The notes below the pieces were generated by a model. The model was not told the origin of the DNA, did no database searches, and saw only the letters and a program-made list of their open reading frames with translations. Both the position numbers and the translations under genes were made by a program. From Rhizobiaceae bacterium (GTDB lineage Bacteria > Pseudomonadota > Alphaproteobacteria > Rhizobiales > Rhizobiaceae): a DNA stretch of 64,000 nucleotides. The stretch spans positions 1 through 64,000 of the forward strand of contig JANQMU010000126.1 of assembly GCA_028279875.1 (NCBI GenBank), in the 5' to 3' direction. Of the stretch, positions 32,822 through 41,360 are shown piece after piece (the stretch's first letter is position 1; the number at the start of each line of letters is the position of its first letter).

Positions 32822-33312
32822 CGGGCTTGCGGATCGAAAAGCTGCATCGCCGCCATGCCGTCGAGATATTCGATTGCGGCGAGGAAACACTGAATCGCTT
32901 TTTGGTCCGTTTTGCCCTGCCGAACCAGATGGCGAATGCTTCGCAAACCTATGTCGGCCTTGCGGATGATGACGCCATCGTTGGATTCTACACGCTCGTT
33001 GTCGGCGAGATCCGCTACGAAGAAGCACCCATGCGATTGACCAAAGGGCTGGCCCGCCATCCCGTGCCGATTATGCTGCTGGCCCGGCTCGGAGTAAGCG
33101 AAAAGTGGCAGGGCAAGAGAATCGGAGCAGGACTGCTGCGCGATGCCGTTCTGCGTACCTTGCAGGTGGCCGAGATTGCCGGTGTCCGTGCGCTGGTGGT
33201 TCACGCCAAGAACGACGCGGCGAGTTCGTTTTACGAGCGGTTCGATTTCCAGCCGTCCCTTACCGATCCGTTGCATCTGTTTGCACTTGTCAAGGACTTG
33301 AAGAACCTCTAG
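32818..33312 (+). CDS. GNAT toxin (TacT-like) of a type II toxin-antitoxin pair
   Basis: A 164-residue acetyltransferase toxin starting at a GTG that overlaps the antitoxin stop. TacT toxins acetylate the amino group of aminoacyl-tRNA and block translation. The acetyl-CoA loop is VSEKWQGKRIGAGLLRDAV (Q-x-x-R-x-G, about residue 95-113), and the catalytic Tyr is in AASSFYERFDFQP (about residue 142). IEKLHRRHAVEIFDCGEETLNRFL is the typical N-terminal substrate region. It looks complete and functional. It lies directly after the decayed integrative element and may be its surviving cargo. Confidence 0.92.
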   Translation: MTGLRIEKLHRRHAVEIFDCGEETLNRFLVRFALPNQMANASQTYVGLADDDAIVGFYTLVVGEIRYEEAPMRLTKGLARHPVPIMLLARLGVSEKWQGKRIGAGLLRDAVLRTLQVAEIAGVRALVVHAKNDAASSFYERFDFQPSLTDPLHLFALVKDLKNL

Positions 33313-33614
33313 CCATTTTTTACTGCGACGGTTGACGCAAGCCCTCGAAGCCAAGCAATCCATTGATTTCGTAAGATATTTCAACTTGGTGCTTTCAACC
33401 GGATCTTCGTGCTTTGGCGCTGTGTCGCCACAGCAAAACCTATTCCGGTCTATATTTTGCCGTTTCTTTTACATAGGCGGCGGACCGAGAGCTTGGTTTC
33501 AAGCCCCAGTCGGACCTTCCAGCAACACTCATTCGGCGAGCGTGCAGGGAAAACCCATTCGAGTGCCGAAAGGCAACATCCTGGAACCGCTGCAAAAATG
33601 CCTGTTTGCCGCCA
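33313..33614. other. Intergenic region between the toxin gene and lysR
   Basis: About 300 bases between convergent genes. Frames that cross it are antisense to lysR or lack starts. I see no tRNA, hairpin with a U-run, or attachment-site repeat. Confidence 0.4.
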
Positions 33615-34520
33615 CTACGGGACGACAGCGCCAGCCCGTGCCAGTTCCCTCCAGATGCGGGATTGCAGGTCCGCCGTGTCTCCGGAACGTCGTCGTGCGA
33701 CGATCTGCATGTCCAGGCTGCCGAACTGCTCGCTGAGATTGGTGAGCCGCTCCCCCTCGAGATCGGTATGCGCCAGGGCCTCCGGAACCCATGCGACACC
33801 CACGCCTGCCGTCGCCATCTGCATGGCCGCCAGCGTCAATGCGGTCTCGGCGACGATGTTGAGCCGGCATTGGCGTTCGATGCCGGGGAAAATATACCGC
33901 TCAATGGCATTTCCCAAAAAGACATCGGCGGGATAGGCGATCATGTCGAGATCGCCCATATGAAAACGCCACAGCATCTGCCGTGCCTGCTCGGCCTGAT
34001 AAACCGGGACGAGCCTCTCGTCGGCGATGAAGGCTTCTTCCGTAATGGAGTCCCGGTAGCCCGGGTTGTCGGAGGCAAGACTGTATGTGATCGAAAAATC
34101 AGCTTGTCCGGTCAGCAGCAAGGCCTCGCATTCATCAAGATTGGCTGACCGCAGACGCACATGCGCCTTGCCAAGGCCGGAAACCAGCTTCACGATCTGC
34201 GGTCCGAGTGACGCGGTGATGGCGTGCTGGCAGGCAACGACAACCAGGCGTGAACCTGACCGGCTTTCGGTCTGGATCTGCTTGATCAGATTGCGCTGAT
34301 GCCGGGCGACTTCACGCAGCTTTTCCTCGTGATTGCGCAATGCGATGGCGGGCTGGTTCGGCTTGGACCGCCGATCGACCAGAGTGACGTCCAGGAGCAT
34401 TTCAAGTGTCTGGATGCGCCGCGAGAAAGCCGATTGTGAAATATTGCGCACCACCGCCGCCTCGACGACCGAGCCGGTGTCGAGCAGCGCGATGATGTCT
34501 TCGAGCCAGTCAATTCTCAT
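33615..34520 (-). CDS. LysR family transcriptional regulator, likely activator of the sulfonate operon
   Basis: A 301-residue LysR protein divergent from the CuyA-like gene. The winged helix-turn-helix (about 1-62) reads IIALLDTGSVVEAAVVRNISQSAFSRRIQTLE (core ISQSAFSRRIQTLE), and the effector domain (about 90-295) includes VVVACQHAITASLGPQIV and GVGVAWVPEALA. Divergent LysR genes normally regulate their neighbour; the 112-base shared promoter region contains two dyads (34537-34551 and 34569-34580). The effector is unknown; a pathway sulfonate such as cysteate or sulfolactate would be the first guess. Confidence 0.92.
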   Translation of the reverse strand: MRIDWLEDIIALLDTGSVVEAAVVRNISQSAFSRRIQTLEMLLDVTLVDRRSKPNQPAIALRNHEEKLREVARHQRNLIKQIQTESRSGSRLVVVACQHAITASLGPQIVKLVSGLGKAHVRLRSANLDECEALLLTGQADFSITYSLASDNPGYRDSITEEAFIADERLVPVYQAEQARQMLWRFHMGDLDMIAYPADVFLGNAIERYIFPGIERQCRLNIVAETALTLAAMQMATAGVGVAWVPEALAHTDLEGERLTNLSEQFGSLDMQIVARRRSGDTADLQSRIWRELARAGAVVP

Positions 34521-34536
34521 GATGTCTCCGGCTAAT

Positions 34537-34551
34537 ATGCATTTCTTGCAT
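34537..34551. promoter_or_regulatory. LysR-type dyad in the divergent promoter
   Basis: ATGCA-TTTCT-TGCAT contains the T-N11-A layout of LysR boxes. It lies 17 bases upstream of the lysR start and 82 upstream of the CuyA-like start, so it could serve both repression of lysR and activation of the operon. Confidence 0.5.
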
Positions 34552-34568
34552 GCTGACTACCCAAAATT

Positions 34569-34580
34569 GCATTTGAATGC
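34569..34580. promoter_or_regulatory. Second dyad in the lysR/cuyA-like promoter
   Basis: GCATT-TG-AATGC is a perfect dyad close to the likely promoter of the plus-strand operon (TATACG at 34599). It shares the GCAT/ATGC core with the dyad at 34537 and may be the activation half of a two-site LysR region. Confidence 0.4.
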
Positions 34581-34632
34581 GCACAAACACCGTGCCAGTA
34601 TACGCTGAAGGATTGAAGAGGAGAAGCGGTCC

Positions 34633-35682
34633 ATGCATTTTTCGCGTTTTCCACGCGTGTATCTGGCACATCTGCCGACGGCTCTCGAGCCGATGGACCA
34701 GCTTTCGCGAGCGCTCGGCGGCCCGCGCATCTGGATCAAGCGGGACGATTGCACGGGCCTGTCGACCGGCGGCAACAAGACGCGAAAGCTCGAATTCCTC
34801 ATGGCGGAAGCGGTGGCCCAGGGCGCCGATCTTGTCGTCACGCAGGGCGCCACCCAATCCAATCACGCGCGCCAGACCGCCGCCTTTGCCGCGCGCATGG
34901 GCATCGATTGCCATATTCTTCTGGAGGATCGCACCGGATCCAAAGATGCCAATTACAACAGCAACGGCAATGTGTTCCTGGACCATCTGCATGGGGCAAG
35001 TGTCGAGAGGCATCCCGGCGGTTCCGATATGGACGCCGAATTGGAGGTCGTCGCGGAGACGTTCCGTGCGCGGGGGCGCAAGGTCTACACCATTCCCGGC
35101 GGCGGCTCGAACCCCACCGGTGCGCTGGGCTATGCCAATGCCGCCATGGAACTGGTGCAGCAGGCCAACACGATGGACCTGAAAATCGACCGGATCGTTC
35201 ACGCAACAGGAAGCGCGGGCACGCAGGCCGGCCTGATCGTCGGTCTCAAGGCGATCAACGCCGCCATTCCCCTGCTTGGCATCGGCGTGCGTGCGCCCAG
35301 GCCCAAGCAGGAGGAAAACGTCTACAACCTTGCCCTTGCAACGGCCGAAAAACTGGGATGTCCCGGCGTGGTCGGGCGCGAAGATGTCGTTGCCAACACC
35401 GACTATGTCGGAGAGGGCTATGGCATTCCAACGCCGGAATGCCTGCAGGCGATCGAGATGTTCGCCCGCCTGGAGGGGATCCTGCTGGACCCGGTCTATT
35501 CCGGCAAGGGGGCGGCCGGTCTCATCGACCTGATCCGGAAAGGGGAAATGTCAGGCGACGAAAACATCGTCTTCCTGCATACCGGCGGTGCGGTTGCGCT
35601 CTTCGGCTACACGGATGCCTTCGGCTATGGCGACCATGCCGATGCCCTTGGCTGCGACAAGCCGATCATGCAGACCGCCTGA
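34633..35682 (+). CDS. cuyA: CuyA-like PLP lyase (L-cysteate sulfo-lyase / D-cysteine desulfhydrase family)
   Basis: A 349-residue PLP enzyme of the ACC deaminase/D-cysteine desulfhydrase group. It resembles L-cysteate sulfo-lyase (CuyA) of marine roseobacters throughout, as far as I can recall that sequence: RFPRVYLAHLPTALEPMD, WIKRDDCTGLSTGGNKTRKLEF (lysine of the Schiff base near residue 50), VTQGATQSNHARQTAAFA, YTIPGGGSNPTGALGY and LLDPVYSGKGAAGLIDLI. CuyA splits L-cysteate into pyruvate, ammonia and sulfite. D-cysteine desulfhydrase is the alternative. The HpsN-like gene in the same operon favours a sulfonate. First gene of the operon, with GAGGAG at the start. Confidence 0.82.
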   Translation: MHFSRFPRVYLAHLPTALEPMDQLSRALGGPRIWIKRDDCTGLSTGGNKTRKLEFLMAEAVAQGADLVVTQGATQSNHARQTAAFAARMGIDCHILLEDRTGSKDANYNSNGNVFLDHLHGASVERHPGGSDMDAELEVVAETFRARGRKVYTIPGGGSNPTGALGYANAAMELVQQANTMDLKIDRIVHATGSAGTQAGLIVGLKAINAAIPLLGIGVRAPRPKQEENVYNLALATAEKLGCPGVVGREDVVANTDYVGEGYGIPTPECLQAIEMFARLEGILLDPVYSGKGAAGLIDLIRKGEMSGDENIVFLHTGGAVALFGYTDAFGYGDHADALGCDKPIMQTA

Positions 35683-35694
35683 GGAGAGGCGCTA

Positions 35695-36897
35695 TTGACC
35701 CCGTTCCGTGGCACCTCCACCCAACAGGAAGCGATACCGGACGCGGCGGTCGCGGCCGCCGCCGACGTCATGCGCAGTGGTCGCCTGCACCGTTACAATA
35801 CGCTGGACGGTGAGCCAAGCGTCGTGTCTAGGCTTGAACGCGCCTTTGCGGACTATCAGGGTGCCAGATACTGCCTGGCCTGCGCCTCCGGCGGATATGC
35901 GATGTCCCTGGCCCTGCGGGCCGCCGGTGTCGAACCGGGCGCAGCTGTCCTCACCAACGGTTTCACGCTGGCGCCCGTGCCCGGCGCGATCGCAAGTGTC
36001 GGCGCCAGACCGGTCCTTGTCGAGATCACCGAAGACCTGGTGATCGATCTCGACGACCTGGAGCGCAAGATCGCCAGGACCGGTTCGAAGGTACTGCTGC
36101 TTTCCAACATGCGGGGCCATCTGTGCGACATGGACGCGCTTGCCGCCATGCTTGATGCAGCCGGAGTCGTTCTCATCGAAGATTGTGCGCATACGATGGG
36201 TGCGCGCTGGAATGGGCGGCTGAGCGGCAGCTTCGGGCTGGCAGGGTGTTTTTCGACACAGACCTACAAGCACATCAATTCCGGGGAAGGCGGGTTGCTG
36301 ACTTCGGACGATGCCGCATTCATGGCACGGGCTATCATATCGTCGGGCTCCTACATGCTGTATGAGCGCCACGGCGCGGCACCGCCCAGGGAGACCTTCG
36401 AGACCATCCGGCTGGAAACGCCGAATATGTCCGGGCGGATGGACAATCTGCGCGCCGCCATTTTGTTGCCGCAACTGGCGTCGCTCGACGACAATATCGA
36501 TCGCTGGAACGAACGGTACGACCTGATTGCGGCGCGCCTGTCCGCCATCCCCGGCATCGCCTTGCCGCAGCGGCCGGACGCCGAGTTCTATGTCGGCAGT
36601 TCGATTCAGTTTCGCCTCCCCTGGGCGGACGCCGAAACGGCGCGTGCGTTCCTTGCCGCCAACGGGGCGCTGGGGGTCGAGCTGAAATGGTTCGGCGGCG
36701 CCGAACCGGTCGGCTTTACCTCCAGCCACCACAGCTGGGCCTATATCGAACCGCAGGATCTCGAGCAGACGGACCGCATCCTTGCGGGCCTGTTCGACAT
36801 GCGTATTCCGCTGACATTCACGCTCGAAGATTGCGAGCATATCGCACGGATCATCGCACACACGGCGAGCCAAACGTCCCTGGACGGTGCGGCATGA
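35695..36897 (+). CDS. DegT/DnrJ/EryC1/StrS family PLP aminotransferase
   Basis: A 400-residue fold-type I aminotransferase starting at a TTG (35695) with GGAGAG 7 bases upstream, 12 bases after the CuyA-like stop. The PLP site is seen in CLACASGGYAMSLALRAAG (about residue 60), VVLIEDCAHTMGARW (Asp-Cys-Ala-His, ~160) and FSTQTYKHINSGEGGLLTSDD (Schiff-base lysine ~190). The family usually aminates keto-sugars, but nothing sugar-related lies nearby. In this operon it might interconvert sulfopyruvate and cysteate or act on another amino sulfonate. The 3' end overlaps the racemase start by 4 bases. Confidence 0.85.
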   Translation: MTPFRGTSTQQEAIPDAAVAAAADVMRSGRLHRYNTLDGEPSVVSRLERAFADYQGARYCLACASGGYAMSLALRAAGVEPGAAVLTNGFTLAPVPGAIASVGARPVLVEITEDLVIDLDDLERKIARTGSKVLLLSNMRGHLCDMDALAAMLDAAGVVLIEDCAHTMGARWNGRLSGSFGLAGCFSTQTYKHINSGEGGLLTSDDAAFMARAIISSGSYMLYERHGAAPPRETFETIRLETPNMSGRMDNLRAAILLPQLASLDDNIDRWNERYDLIAARLSAIPGIALPQRPDAEFYVGSSIQFRLPWADAETARAFLAANGALGVELKWFGGAEPVGFTSSHHSWAYIEPQDLEQTDRILAGLFDMRIPLTFTLEDCEHIARIIAHTASQTSLDGAA

Positions 36898-37682
36898 CAT
36901 CGGCGAGGGCGACGATCGGCGTTCTGGGCGGCATGGGCCCGGAAGCCACGATCCTGTTCATGCAGAAGATGCTGGACGCGGTCCCGGCCGGCGATGATTC
37001 CGACCATGTCCCGCTGATCGTGCATAACAATACACAGGTCCCCTCGCGCATCCGGGCATTGATCGAGGGCGACGGCGAAGACCCTGGCCCGGTGCTGGCC
37101 GAGATGGCGCGAAGCCTTGAAGCCGCGGGCGCCGAGGCATTGGCAATGCCCTGTAACACCGCCCACCGCTACGCCCGTGTGATCGCTGATGCCGTGTCCA
37201 TCCTGTTTCTTGACATGGTTCAACTGGCCGTCCGCAAGGCCCTCGACCTGACGGCGCGCGGCGCGCGTATCGGCGTGCTCGGATCGCCGGCCTTGAAGGC
37301 GGCGGGTGTGTTTCAAAGACCTTTGGCGGATGTCGGACTGTCGCCGGTTTACGGCCGGGACGACGACGAGCGCCTCGCCCTCATCCGCAACGTCAAGAAG
37401 AACGGCGTTTCGCAGGATGCGGCCGACGCGCTGCAGGATGCGGCCGATCATCTGGCCAGCCGGGACGCCGATGTCATCATGGTGTGCTGCACGGAATTCT
37501 CGTTGATGGCCGATCGGCTGCACACCGACGTCCCGCTGTTCGACACGCTCGACGTGCTCGTCGACAGCTGCGTGGCGTTCTCGACCGGTCAATTACCTTC
37601 CAGTGGGGCGGCGCGCGGGTCGGGCGCTGCATCCTTGCCAACAACAACCGACCATCAGGGAAAGGAAAACCTGCAATGCTGA
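36894..37682 (+). CDS. Aspartate/glutamate racemase family protein
   Basis: A 262-residue member of the Asp/Glu/hydantoin racemase family. The start ATG at 36894 overlaps the previous stop. The two catalytic cysteines are in EALAMPCNTAHRY (about residue 86) and IMVCCTEFSLMAD (about residue 197), and the opening IGVLGGMGPEATILFMQ is typical of aspartate racemases. A cofactor-independent racemase beside a CuyA-like lyase could interconvert D- and L-cysteate, which is inference. Its stop overlaps the binding-protein gene by 7 bases. Confidence 0.88.
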   Translation: MTSARATIGVLGGMGPEATILFMQKMLDAVPAGDDSDHVPLIVHNNTQVPSRIRALIEGDGEDPGPVLAEMARSLEAAGAEALAMPCNTAHRYARVIADAVSILFLDMVQLAVRKALDLTARGARIGVLGSPALKAAGVFQRPLADVGLSPVYGRDDDERLALIRNVKKNGVSQDAADALQDAADHLASRDADVIMVCCTEFSLMADRLHTDVPLFDTLDVLVDSCVAFSTGQLPSSGAARGSGAASLPTTTDHQGKENLQC

Positions 37683-38638
37683 CCAGCAAATCCCGACTTT
37701 TGATTGCGACGGCGCTCGTATCGATGGGATCAGTCGCGGCACCACAAGCGGCCGATCTCGTGCTCGGTGTGCCGAACTGGCCGGCCGCCAATGCCACATC
37801 CAACATCCTCAAAGTCGTCATTGAAGAAAATTTCGGTCTCGACGTGGAACTGCAAAGCGGGACCAACCCGATCATCTTCGAGGCCATGGATGCCGGTTCG
37901 ATGCACCTGCATCCGGAGGTGTGGCTTCCGAACCAGATCAATCTGCACGACAAATATGTCAAGGAAAACCAATCCGTCGTAAAGAACGAGAATCCCGTTC
38001 AGGCGGTGCAGGGCATGTGCGTGACAAAGCACACGGCAGATACCCATGGCATCAGCTCGATCAACGATCTGACCGATCCCGACAAGATGGCGATCTTCGA
38101 CAAGGACGGCAACGGCACGCCGGAAGTCTGGATCGGCGCGCCGGGCTGGGCCTCCACCGCAATTGAGAAGATTCGCGCCAAGTCCTACGGCTATGACCAG
38201 ACGATGGAGCTGAAGGAATATGACGGCACCGTCGCCTGGGGCGAACTGGGAGCGGCAGCATCGGCGGACGAGCCGTGGATGGGCTTCTGCTATGAGCCGC
38301 ATTTCATCTTCGTGGCCTATGATCTTGTCTATCTGGACGAGCCGGAACATGATCCGTCCACCTGGACGATCATCCAGCCGACCGACGACCCGCAGTGGCT
38401 GGAAAAATCGTCGGCCTCCACGGCATGGAAGGGCGCCACGCTGCACCTGCATTATGCCGCGTCCATCCGTGACAAGTTCCCGGAAGTCGCCGCCATGCTC
38501 GACAACTATCAGATGCCGCCGGAGGTGCTCAGCCAGGCCGGCTACGCGCTGTCGGTCGAGGATCAGGACGTCGAGGAATTCGCGAAGGCCTGGGTCGCCG
38601 AAAACGAGGATGTCGTCCTCGGATGGTTGACCAACTGA
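37676..38638 (+). CDS. Betaine/quaternary-amine type ABC transporter substrate-binding protein
   Basis: A 320-residue periplasmic protein of the OpuAC/ProX family. The ATG at 37676 follows GGGAAAGGAAA and overlaps the racemase stop. The signal peptide ends at APQAADLVLG (about residue 24). The binding domain includes VLGVPNWPAANATSNILKVV, DAGSMHLHPEVWLPNQ, GAPGWASTAIEK and DEPWMGFCYEPHFIF; the Trp and Tyr residues could build an aromatic cage as for betaine. Substrates in the family include glycine betaine, choline and dimethylsulfoniopropionate. In this operon, a zwitterionic sulfonate (for example taurobetaine, or dihydroxypropanesulfonate by another mode) is possible. Confidence 0.88.
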   Translation: MLTSKSRLLIATALVSMGSVAAPQAADLVLGVPNWPAANATSNILKVVIEENFGLDVELQSGTNPIIFEAMDAGSMHLHPEVWLPNQINLHDKYVKENQSVVKNENPVQAVQGMCVTKHTADTHGISSINDLTDPDKMAIFDKDGNGTPEVWIGAPGWASTAIEKIRAKSYGYDQTMELKEYDGTVAWGELGAAASADEPWMGFCYEPHFIFVAYDLVYLDEPEHDPSTWTIIQPTDDPQWLEKSSASTAWKGATLHLHYAASIRDKFPEVAAMLDNYQMPPEVLSQAGYALSVEDQDVEEFAKAWVAENEDVVLGWLTN

Positions 38639-38651
38639 TCACGTCTTCGGG

Positions 38652-38679
38652 CCGCCGCGGAATGACCGTTCCGCGGCGG
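38652..38679 (+). terminator. Strong stem-loop after the binding-protein gene
   Basis: A perfect 10-bp stem (CCGCCGCGGA / TCCGCGGCGG) around an 8-nt loop, 14 bases after the stop. There is no U-run, so it probably protects the upstream mRNA or partly ends transcription, giving more binding protein than ATPase and permease. Confidence 0.55.
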
Positions 38680-38726
38680 TCCGCTCACGGTCGCCTGACC
38701 GTATCTGCAAGTTTTGGGGGATCATA

Positions 38727-39755
38727 ATGGCAGAGACAGTCGTCGAGCTGAGCCATGTCTGGAAAGTGTTCGGTGATCGCAGTGCGGAAACCATCGCCGA
38801 GGCCGAACGGACCGATCTTTCCAAGGCCGAAGCGCTGGAGAAATATCAGACGGTCATCGGGGTGCGCGATGCCTCGTTCTCCGTCTCGCGCGGTGAGATT
38901 TTCTGCATCATGGGATTGTCGGGATCGGGCAAATCCACGCTGGTTCGGCACGTCAACCGCCTCATCGAGCCCAGCGCGGGTTCGATCAAGGTGCTTGGCG
39001 AGGATGTCGGCGCGATGGGGACGGCGGAGTTGCGCCAGATGCGTGCGCGGCACATCGGCATGGTGTTTCAGCACATGGCGCTGATGCCGCACCGTTCGGT
39101 GCGCGAGAATGTCGCCTACCCACTCGAAATCCGAAAGATCCCAAAGTCCAGACGCTGGGCCATCTCCGACTACACGCTCGGCCTCGTCGATCTGACCGGC
39201 TACGAAGACCGATTGCCCCGGGAACTGTCCGGCGGCATGCAGCAGCGGGTCGGGATCGCGCGGGCGCTGGCCAGCGACCCCGAAATCCTGCTGATGGATG
39301 AACCCTTTTCGGCGCTTGATCCGCTGATCCGTCTGCAATTGCAGGACCAGTTCAAGGCGCTGGTGCGCGATCTCAACAAATCGACGTTGTTCATTACCCA
39401 TGACCTCGACGAGGCGATCCGGATCGGCCACCGCATTGCAATCATGAAGGATGGTGTCATCGTCCAGATCGGCACACCGGAAGAGATCGTCACCCAGCCG
39501 GCTGACGACTATGTGCGGGAGTTCGTCCAGGGCATTTCGCGGCTCAAGCTGGTGCGCGCGCACACGATCATGGAACCGCTTGCCAATGGCGGGGCGCCCG
39601 ACGATGCCATTCGCGTCGACGGCGAACAGGACCTTGATTCACTGATCGATGTGTCGGTCGGAAGCGAGCGGCAGCTCGTCGTCACCGATGCCGGCAAGGA
39701 CGTCGGCATCATCACCAAGACCACATTGCTGCGCGGCATCCAGGGAGGCCGATGA
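38727..39755 (+). CDS. ABC transporter ATP-binding protein, glycine betaine/proline type
   Basis: A 342-residue ATPase of the ProV/OpuAA type. N-terminal residues 1-50 contain the family extension (VWKVFGDRSAETIAEAER). Walker A is GLSGSGKST (about residue 67), the signature LSGGMQQRVGIARAL (~167), Walker B ILLMDEPFSALD (~187) and the switch His is in LFITHDLDEA. The C-terminal ~90 residues form a CBS-like regulatory region ending in GIITKTTLLRGI. It energises import with the permease, whose start overlaps this stop by 4 bases. Confidence 0.94.
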   Translation: MAETVVELSHVWKVFGDRSAETIAEAERTDLSKAEALEKYQTVIGVRDASFSVSRGEIFCIMGLSGSGKSTLVRHVNRLIEPSAGSIKVLGEDVGAMGTAELRQMRARHIGMVFQHMALMPHRSVRENVAYPLEIRKIPKSRRWAISDYTLGLVDLTGYEDRLPRELSGGMQQRVGIARALASDPEILLMDEPFSALDPLIRLQLQDQFKALVRDLNKSTLFITHDLDEAIRIGHRIAIMKDGVIVQIGTPEEIVTQPADDYVREFVQGISRLKLVRAHTIMEPLANGGAPDDAIRVDGEQDLDSLIDVSVGSERQLVVTDAGKDVGIITKTTLLRGIQGGR

Positions 39756-41335
39756 TGAACACACAGCCGTCAACGACCAACACCCAGGATCCGGTCACCA
39801 GCAAGGCGTCCTCGGTGAAGGATATCGAGGTCGACCGCCACGCGCTTGACCAGTCCATCTCCGTGTTCGTCGATCGCAATCCAGACTACTATGTCCATGC
39901 GTTCCACACCATTCACGAAACCACCACGGGCATACCACGGGTGTTCAACTGGGCCGCCGCGCTGTTCGGTCCGTTCTGGGCGGCCGCGCGCGGCATCTGG
40001 GGGCTCTTTTGGGCGTTTTTGATCCTGGAGATCGTTGCCTTTGTGCAGATCGGGCGCGGCACCTGGGGTGAACTGGGCGCCGGTGCAATGGCGCAGGCGG
40101 GGCGTCAGGCCGCGCGCGCCGAAGAATTCCTGCAACGGGCGCAGGCGGCGCGCGATGCGGGTGAGGATCCCACCCGGTTCGAAACGCTCGCCGGCAACCT
40201 GCTGCGCGCGGCCGAGCGAAGCAGGGAGACGGCCGAGGCGGCTGCCGCCGACGCTTTCATGATCCTGGTGTCCGGGCTGGTGCTGCTGCTCGTGCTGCGG
40301 CTGGTCCAGGGCGTGTGGTCGAATGTCGTCTACGAAAAGCAGTATTCCAGATGGCGCGTTGCGCCCGCCGAGGTGCCGTCGGGCTTTCGCATGCCCAACA
40401 TCCTGTTCGGCGTGGTTCTGGGCCTGGTGATCATACCGCTGACCGTCTACCGTTTCACCATCGAGAACATTCCGGACTGGCTGACGGCCTTCCCGGCCGA
40501 CCCCGACTTTTATGGCGCGACGGCGCGCTGGCTCGAAGCGGTCATCGACGATGCGGCGCGCAGCGGCGCCGGCGCCTTTGACGGCATCGTGCTCGTCGTT
40601 CGGCAGATTCTCGATACCATCTCCCTGGCTCTCATCGGCACGCCCTGGCCGGTCGTCATGGCCGTCATCTGCGTATTTGCCTGGCGCGCGGCGGGGCCGC
40701 GCGTGGCAATCTTCACGGCGGCCGCGCTCGCCTATATCGCGCTGCTGGGCTATTGGGAAATCGCGATGGAAACGGTTGCGCTCGTGGGCGCGGCGGTCGT
40801 TCTATGCGTCGTCATCGGCATTCCGCTCGGCATCTGGTTCGGCAAGTCGATGCGTGCCTACAAATTCGCTGAGCCCGTGCTCGATCTCATGCAGACGCTG
40901 CCTGCCTTCGTCTACCTGATCCCGATCATCGCCTTCTTCGGCACCGGCAACCCGCCCGGCATTCTGGCGACGATCATTTTCGGCATGCCGCCGGTCATTC
41001 GCCTGACCGCGCTGGGCATGCGCGGGGTGCCCGACAACATAAAGGAAGCGGCGACCGCATTTGGTGCGTCGCGGTGGGAACTGCTCAAGGACGTGGAACT
41101 GCCGCTCGCCCTGCCGTCGATCATGACCGGTGTGAACCAGACGATCCTGATGTGCCTGTCGATGGTGGTGATCATCTCGCTCATTGGCGGCGGCGGGCTC
41201 GGCAAGGTGATCCTCGAGGCGTTGCAGTTCGCCGCCAAGGGGCCCGGCCTTCTGGGCGGGTTCGCAATCCTGTTCGTGGCGATGGTCATCGACCGGATCG
41301 TACAGGGCGCGTTCCGTCGAACCGACCAGAAATAG
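39752..41335 (+). CDS. ABC transporter permease, ProW type, with unusual N-terminal membrane extension
   Basis: A 527-residue permease, well over the ~280-350 residues of typical ProW/OpuAB proteins. The C-terminal half (about 300-520) is a standard BPD_transp_1 domain, with EAATAFGASRWELLKDVELPLALPSIMTG (EAA loop core: EAATAFGASRWELLKDVELP). The N-terminal half (about 50-240) has two or more hydrophobic segments; FNWAAALFGPFWAAARGIW resembles the 'NWxAFFFGPxW' motif of DUF2628 membrane proteins. Between them an Ala/Arg/Glu-rich helix (about 110-165) looks amphipathic. Together with the upstream ATPase and binding protein it forms a complete importer. Confidence 0.9.
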   Translation: MMNTQPSTTNTQDPVTSKASSVKDIEVDRHALDQSISVFVDRNPDYYVHAFHTIHETTTGIPRVFNWAAALFGPFWAAARGIWGLFWAFLILEIVAFVQIGRGTWGELGAGAMAQAGRQAARAEEFLQRAQAARDAGEDPTRFETLAGNLLRAAERSRETAEAAAADAFMILVSGLVLLLVLRLVQGVWSNVVYEKQYSRWRVAPAEVPSGFRMPNILFGVVLGLVIIPLTVYRFTIENIPDWLTAFPADPDFYGATARWLEAVIDDAARSGAGAFDGIVLVVRQILDTISLALIGTPWPVVMAVICVFAWRAAGPRVAIFTAAALAYIALLGYWEIAMETVALVGAAVVLCVVIGIPLGIWFGKSMRAYKFAEPVLDLMQTLPAFVYLIPIIAFFGTGNPPGILATIIFGMPPVIRLTALGMRGVPDNIKEAATAFGASRWELLKDVELPLALPSIMTGVNQTILMCLSMVVIISLIGGGGLGKVILEALQFAAKGPGLLGGFAILFVAMVIDRIVQGAFRRTDQK

Positions 41336-41360
41336 GGCAAGGCAGTTTGGGAAAGCGCCG

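Noticed and set aside
33332..33936. Overlapping plus-strand frames after the toxin gene
   Set aside because: They are antisense to lysR or have no start context.
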